DNA of 64,000 nt from Ephemerocybe angulata. Its lineage: Eukaryota; Basidiomycota; Agaricomycetes; Agaricales; Psathyrellaceae. A model generated the notes under the pieces. It was not told the DNA's origin, ran no database searches, and saw only the letters and a list, made by a program, of their open reading frames with translations. Location: NCBI GenBank assembly GCA_013368325.1, contig JAACJK010000109.1, positions 1,364,001 to 1,428,000 of the forward strand. Reading direction: 5' to 3'. Each line of letters opens with the position of its first letter. The stretch's first letter is position 1. Positions 60,191 to 64,000 of the stretch are shown here, in pieces. The position numbers and the translations under genes were made by a program.

Positions 60191-62068
60191 ATGGCACCAT
60201 CTTCCTCGTTCGCGCATTCACCGAACGAGCTGCAACCACAGGCTGCATTGCTTTCTACTTTTGAAATCCGACGCGCACAGATTGCGGACCGCATCCTCCA
60301 ACTGGAACGCGAGGTTTTATCTCTCAAAATCTCGCACAATACGATGGCTGCTCCTTGTCGACTTCCACCAGAGATACTGGCCAACATCTTCATACTGGTG
60401 AAAGAAGACAGCTGGCCCCGTCATTGGATTATGGTCACCTTTGTTTGCCAGCATTGGAGAGCAGTCGCAATTGACTGTGCTGCACTTTGGACAAGCCTTC
60501 CGTTTCTCAATGCTGATTTTACGGAAATCGCTCTCTTGCGATCGAAAACGGCCCCTCTCTCAATGACATTCAAACGAAATACTCAGAAGCCTGGGTACGC
60601 CGCGGCGTTCTGCGTGATTTTATCTCAGTCCGAACGCCTTCTAAAAGTCAACATTTCGGATGATGTGTTTGCCTCTACGTTCTGCGAATGTGCCCGCGTT
60701 GCTCCCATCCTCCAGGAGCTCGTTCTCGAAATGTCCGAAGGGTCAACCCTGTGTCTGTCCGGCCAACCTTTGCTCAAAGGCTTTCTGCGAAACGGCGCTG
60801 TGTCTCTGAACAACCTTTCCCTCGAACGATGCGGACCGTTCCCCTGGACAGATCATCTCCCCTTCGCTCATTGCTTGATCGAACTACGGCTCGTCGGCGA
60901 ACATCATCTGGAGTACCAGCGACCTTCCTTATCCATACTCTTGGATTCGTTGAAACAGATGGCCGTTCTACAAAAGCTGGATCTGTCAGGGTATCTTCCT
61001 TCCACGGAAGACCCTGACCTGTGGAACTCTTCCCAGCATCCACCCTCATCGACGATACTTGCAACTCTGGAGCAGGTGTACCTGAAGGATTCAGCTTCTC
61101 GAATCATCGGTTTTCTCCAGTCGACTCAACTGCCTGGCACCAAGAATATCCTCAGGGTCAAAGACCAATTTTACGGGCCGCTCATCCAACAGCTGTTTGG
61201 AAGCGTAAAATCATCTTGGAGAGATGTGTGGCAGCTAATCGGCCTCCAACGCTTTTACCTCGAATACGACATTGCGGCCGACTGGGAAGCCCCAGATACT
61301 TTCTGTTCCGACTTCTACTTTGCCACTGAAGACCATCCTCAAGGCTCACACAGGCTATTCCTCGAGACTGAAGCCGGACACACCCTTATGAGCATATTCA
61401 CCTCCCAATTGGACTACTCCTCGCTTCTCTACCTCTCACTCACGCGACCAGAGTATCCTTTCACGAAGCATCTCTGGAAAAATATATTCCCTCACTTAAA
61501 GCAATTAAAAGATGTCAATTTCGCGCGCAGTACTGACTCATGTGCTTCCTTCATCGAGGCGTTGGAAGAAGACCCCGCACTTGGCCATCAGCATTTGCAG
61601 GACGGCGCCCATGACGTTCTGAAGGCCACGCCCTACCTCCCAGCACTTTCGAAAATTACTTTGGACGAGATCGTTCTCACTTTCTATCAAAGAGTTGGGA
61701 GAAGGACCCTCTTCCGTCGCTTCCTTTCGGTCCTGCGGACTCGTTCCCGATCCTGTCCACCCCTGGAGCTAGAACTATGGTCTTGCGAGAACTTTTGGAG
61801 CAGGTTTGAAAGGCTTCTCGAAGAGTCCTTCATGAACACGTCCGTGACCTTTCATATTGATAGGAAAGGCTACTTATGGGAAGAAACGGACGAAGAGGAG
61901 GATGACGAGGAGGAGGAGGAAGAGGAGGAGGACGAGGAAGAGGAGGAAGAGGAGGAAGAGGAGGAGGACGTGGTCGCGGACGAGGAGGAGGACGAGGTGG
62001 ATGGTGACGAAGAGGATGGTATCGAGTCTGGAGAAGACTCTGGCAATGGATTAGGTGGTGAGCAATGA
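60191..62068 (+). CDS. F-box-like protein with a long acidic tail
   Basis: A single-exon gene of 625 residues from the ATG at 60191 (MAPSSSFAHSPNELQPQ); an in-frame ATG at 60014 would add 59 residues. A short coiled coil (RRAQIADRILQLEREVLSLK) precedes the F-box-like motif CRLPPEILANIFILVKED and VCQHWRAVAIDCAALWTSL, the usual Agaricomycete arrangement. Leucine-rich beta-alpha repeats follow. The protein ends in a run of about 60 mostly Glu/Asp residues. F-box proteins link substrates to SCF ubiquitin ligases. These families are hugely expanded in mushrooms and vary fast, so no substrate can be named. Confidence 0.82.
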   Translation: MAPSSSFAHSPNELQPQAALLSTFEIRRAQIADRILQLEREVLSLKISHNTMAAPCRLPPEILANIFILVKEDSWPRHWIMVTFVCQHWRAVAIDCAALWTSLPFLNADFTEIALLRSKTAPLSMTFKRNTQKPGYAAAFCVILSQSERLLKVNISDDVFASTFCECARVAPILQELVLEMSEGSTLCLSGQPLLKGFLRNGAVSLNNLSLERCGPFPWTDHLPFAHCLIELRLVGEHHLEYQRPSLSILLDSLKQMAVLQKLDLSGYLPSTEDPDLWNSSQHPPSSTILATLEQVYLKDSASRIIGFLQSTQLPGTKNILRVKDQFYGPLIQQLFGSVKSSWRDVWQLIGLQRFYLEYDIAADWEAPDTFCSDFYFATEDHPQGSHRLFLETEAGHTLMSIFTSQLDYSSLLYLSLTRPEYPFTKHLWKNIFPHLKQLKDVNFARSTDSCASFIEALEEDPALGHQHLQDGAHDVLKATPYLPALSKITLDEIVLTFYQRVGRRTLFRRFLSVLRTRSRSCPPLELELWSCENFWSRFERLLEESFMNTSVTFHIDRKGYLWEETDEEEDDEEEEEEEEDEEEEEEEEEEEDVVADEEEDEVDGDEEDGIESGEDSGNGLGGEQ

Positions 62069-62409
62069 TGATTGTCAAGGGAGTGTCTGACTGCAGAGTG
62101 GATTGTCCGGGTCAAGAATACCGATAAGTACATGTGGGTCATTGTCCAATACATGCGGCTTGGTGATTCGTGACGCGTGGAAGGAATACGAAGACATGTT
62201 ATGAAGGGGCGAGGGCCGGAACTTCGAAGCTACGAAATCACAACGAGCAAGCGTCGTTGTTGGCTTTGATCGAGGCTGGACGACATACTCCTCTCGTTAT
62301 CAATAATGGGAGCTCGAGCCTTGCATTGTGGAAATTGTAGCGCGACAGTCGTTCCTGAACGGGACAGGACTATGCAATTGAGGCCGAGGAGAATGCCATC
62401 AATTGAATT
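62067..62409. repeat. Direct repeat, copy 1 (upstream of Clp1-like gene)
   Basis: Shares with the second copy, in the same order: GGGAGTGTCTGAC, GTGGGTCATTGTCCAATACA, GATTCGTGACGCGT, GTTGTTGGCTTTGATCGAGG, GTTCCTGAACGGGACAGG and GAGGCCGAGGAGAATGCCAT. By eye, identity is high, with small indels. It begins at the F-box stop codon and forms the distal promoter of the Clp1-like gene. Confidence 0.88.
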
Positions 62410-62488
62410 GGCGCTCCAGGCTTGCAAAGCACAATGGATACAGACGACTAAGCCACCTTCCTTGCTTTGACTGGCCTTGTCACTGGCC

Positions 62489-62495
62489 TATAAAA
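62489..62495 (+). promoter_or_regulatory. TATA box of Clp1-like gene
   Basis: TATAAAA in CCTATAAAACC lies 65-71 bp upstream of the ATG at 62560. Confidence 0.6.
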
Positions 62496-62559
62496 CCAAC
62501 TGCTCTGACGTGCCGGCTGGGGTAGATCAGTTTTCTCCACCCCCGTATCAACACACAAC

Positions 62560-63396
62560 ATGTGGGGCCCTCAATTCCCTTCCCTTCACTTCTTCCCGAA
62601 CGTCGCAGATCCACGACCTTTCTCTACGACTACGGAGCGTTTCATTGAGCCACGCAAACTAGCCGACATCGTACCCTTGACCGACGTCAAACTGCAGATC
62701 TTCCTACGGAGCGCTGGCAAAATTGAGGACGTCAGGAACACCCTCAGGCGCTCCACCACTTGCAAGCCAACCCATCTCTTGGTAGTTAAAAGGATGAGAG
62801 GTGGTGATGAGACTTTTGACCGGCCATTCGCGACAATTGAGGTCAACGATATTCTGTTCGCGGCCCACGCACCAAATTTGAGGCCCAGCAACGACGGTGC
62901 CATGTTCCCTCGCCGTAAACGCAACTCCCTGCCAAGGGTTATAATGGAGGTCCCCTATGTAGAGACGTTCCCAGAATTGATGGAGTACTTCCACAACAAC
63001 TTGGACACGGACTGGTTACTCGGGCGATTCGAAATCCCGAGCTGGATTATTAACGCCATGCACCCACTGCCATCAAGTTCGATTCCCCACTGCGTAAAGC
63101 CTAATGGACAGTCTGAAGCCCAGTGCGAGGCAGCCAGCGAAGAGACTAGTCCATCGAGCGACCAGATTGAAAAATATCTGCGGGAGACAAGTGCAGCCAT
63201 TGCGTATCATCATGAAGCCCGAAATTGGAGACGCATGATCTTTTCGTGGACGATGCGTTCGTTGATCGGGTTGCGAGCCAACCTCCTGTACCTCGGCTAT
63301 TTCGACAAGCATCTCTGGCTCCATCTGGATTTAATGAAGGAGGTTTTGGCACGGGCGAATAGCTTGGTGGAGCTGAAGGGTACTAAGCAGTTGTAG
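62560..63396 (+). CDS. Clp1-like (clampless1-type) protein
   Basis: A single exon of 278 residues starting MWGPQFPSLHFFPNV. The central core reads VPLTDVKLQIFLRSAGKIED, THLLVVKRMRGGDETFDRPF, DILFAAHAPNLRPSNDGAMF and PRVIMEVPYVETFPELMEYF. The C-terminal part is helical (LYLGYFDKHLWLHLDLMKEV). This pattern is what I recall of Clp1-type proteins of basidiomycetes. Clp1 is needed for clamp-cell formation in the dikaryon of Coprinopsis and for proliferation of the Ustilago dikaryon in plants. The assignment is from memory of the family pattern, not a search. The 5' region is repeated after the gene, which suggests a tandem array. Confidence 0.55.
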   Translation: MWGPQFPSLHFFPNVADPRPFSTTTERFIEPRKLADIVPLTDVKLQIFLRSAGKIEDVRNTLRRSTTCKPTHLLVVKRMRGGDETFDRPFATIEVNDILFAAHAPNLRPSNDGAMFPRRKRNSLPRVIMEVPYVETFPELMEYFHNNLDTDWLLGRFEIPSWIINAMHPLPSSSIPHCVKPNGQSEAQCEAASEETSPSSDQIEKYLRETSAAIAYHHEARNWRRMIFSWTMRSLIGLRANLLYLGYFDKHLWLHLDLMKEVLARANSLVELKGTKQL

Positions 63397-63647
63397 GGGA
63401 TGTGCTAGATTAGTAGAATAGATAGTATTGTGGTTCGAAATTTACAACTGCCGTTGTTCAACAAAGTACTGCATGGTCTCCTTCGCACTGCAAACTGTTA
63501 GAAAGCGGGCCTCGGATTTACATATGGTAACGTACCTGGGCAAAGTCTTCCTCAGTCCCATCGCGGTTGCGACCTGCCTACGCGCTTTTCATGCCCCCTT
63601 CAGTGTTGGCTCTTCGAGAAGAGTTACAACATCCTGGTGGCCAGGGA
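63397..63647. other. Intergenic region before the second repeat copy
   Basis: About 250 bp with the 3' flank of the Clp1-like gene. No gene was seen. Confidence 0.45.
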
Positions 63648-64000
63648 TGATTCAGACTGTCAGGGGAGTGTCTGACATTGAAGAATAGCAGAGTGTATTG
63701 TCCGGGGTCAAGAATACAGATAAATGTGGGTCATTGTCCAATACACGCGGCTTGGAGATTCGTGACGCGTTAAGGCTACTCGGTGACCGGACGCAAGGAA
63801 CAACAATCACAACCTTAGTTGTTGTTGGCTTTGATCGAGGCTGACTCTGTATAGACGCCCTACTCCTTTGCGTTCTCAACAATGGGAGTCTCGCATTGTG
63901 GAGAAATCTACAAACAGCCCGACAGTTGTTCCTGAACGGGACAGGTCCATGCAATTATAATGATAATGATGAGGCCGAGGAGAATGCCATCAATTGAATT
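63648..64000. repeat. Direct repeat, copy 2 (runs to window edge)
   Basis: Second copy of the region at 62067-62409 in the same orientation, ending with GCCATCAATTGAATT exactly at the window edge, where copy 1 also has CATCAATTGAATT. An insertion of about 11 bp (TAATGATAATG) separates the copies near the end. A further Clp1-like coding copy may lie beyond. Confidence 0.87.

Noticed and set aside
61870..62154. Minus-strand frame with long poly-serine
   Set aside because: Antisense of the Glu/Asp tract of the F-box gene; not an independent gene.

Overview
The window is nuclear DNA of a filamentous basidiomycete, most likely an Agaricomycete. The evidence is the short introns (about 50-70 nt, GTRNGT donors and YAG acceptors), close gene packing on both strands, a large single-exon F-box gene, a multi-pass membrane gene with a long disordered tail, an Agaricomycete-type JmjC-like protein, and a probable clampless1 (Clp1)-like gene. 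No bacterial, viral or organellar gene was seen.

Layout. 1-3 kb: a cut-off acidic protein, a small uncertain gene, and a Tls1/C9orf78-type splicing factor. 3.8-14.2 kb: three secreted sedolisin (tripeptidyl-peptidase) genes with eIF3m between the first and second; the two outer sedolisins are inverted close paralogs, the middle one is more divergent. 14.9-31.5 kb: housekeeping genes for a B-box/DUF2009 protein, a STIMATE-type vacuolar membrane protein, SEC18/NSF, PP1 inhibitor-2, NAD-dependent methylene-THF dehydrogenase, ORM1 and a long virilizer-like protein. 32.1 kb: an intronless tRNA-Phe(GAA). 32.6-36.7 kb: a JmjC-like protein with a degraded iron site. 38.6-43.9 kb: a secreted FAD oxidoreductase, TFIIB and an epoxide hydrolase. 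44.3-49.7 kb: a CASC3/Barentsz gene and THOC3. 50.6-62.1 kb: a large membrane protein, an S28 serine peptidase, a nucleoside hydrolase and an F-box protein. 62.6-63.4 kb: the Clp1-like gene, flanked by a direct repeat of about 340 bp whose second copy runs to the window edge.

The most striking feature is a 436-bp non-autonomous DNA transposon (MITE) in the CASC3 gene. It has terminal inverted repeats and a TA target-site duplication, and lies in a tyrosine codon at the start of the eIF4AIII-binding domain. Removing the element and one TA rejoins the reading frame exactly, so the pre-insertion state can be read directly.

Several genes act on nuclear mRNA (Tls1-like splicing, virilizer-like m6A, CASC3 exon-junction complex, THOC3/TREX export, TFIIB initiation, eIF3m translation). 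They are scattered over both strands and look like chance neighbours. The secreted sedolisins, S28 peptidase and FAD oxidase fit a saprotrophic or wood/litter-associated lifestyle. Gene models were built by hand; where the exon lengths were summed they are divisible by three.
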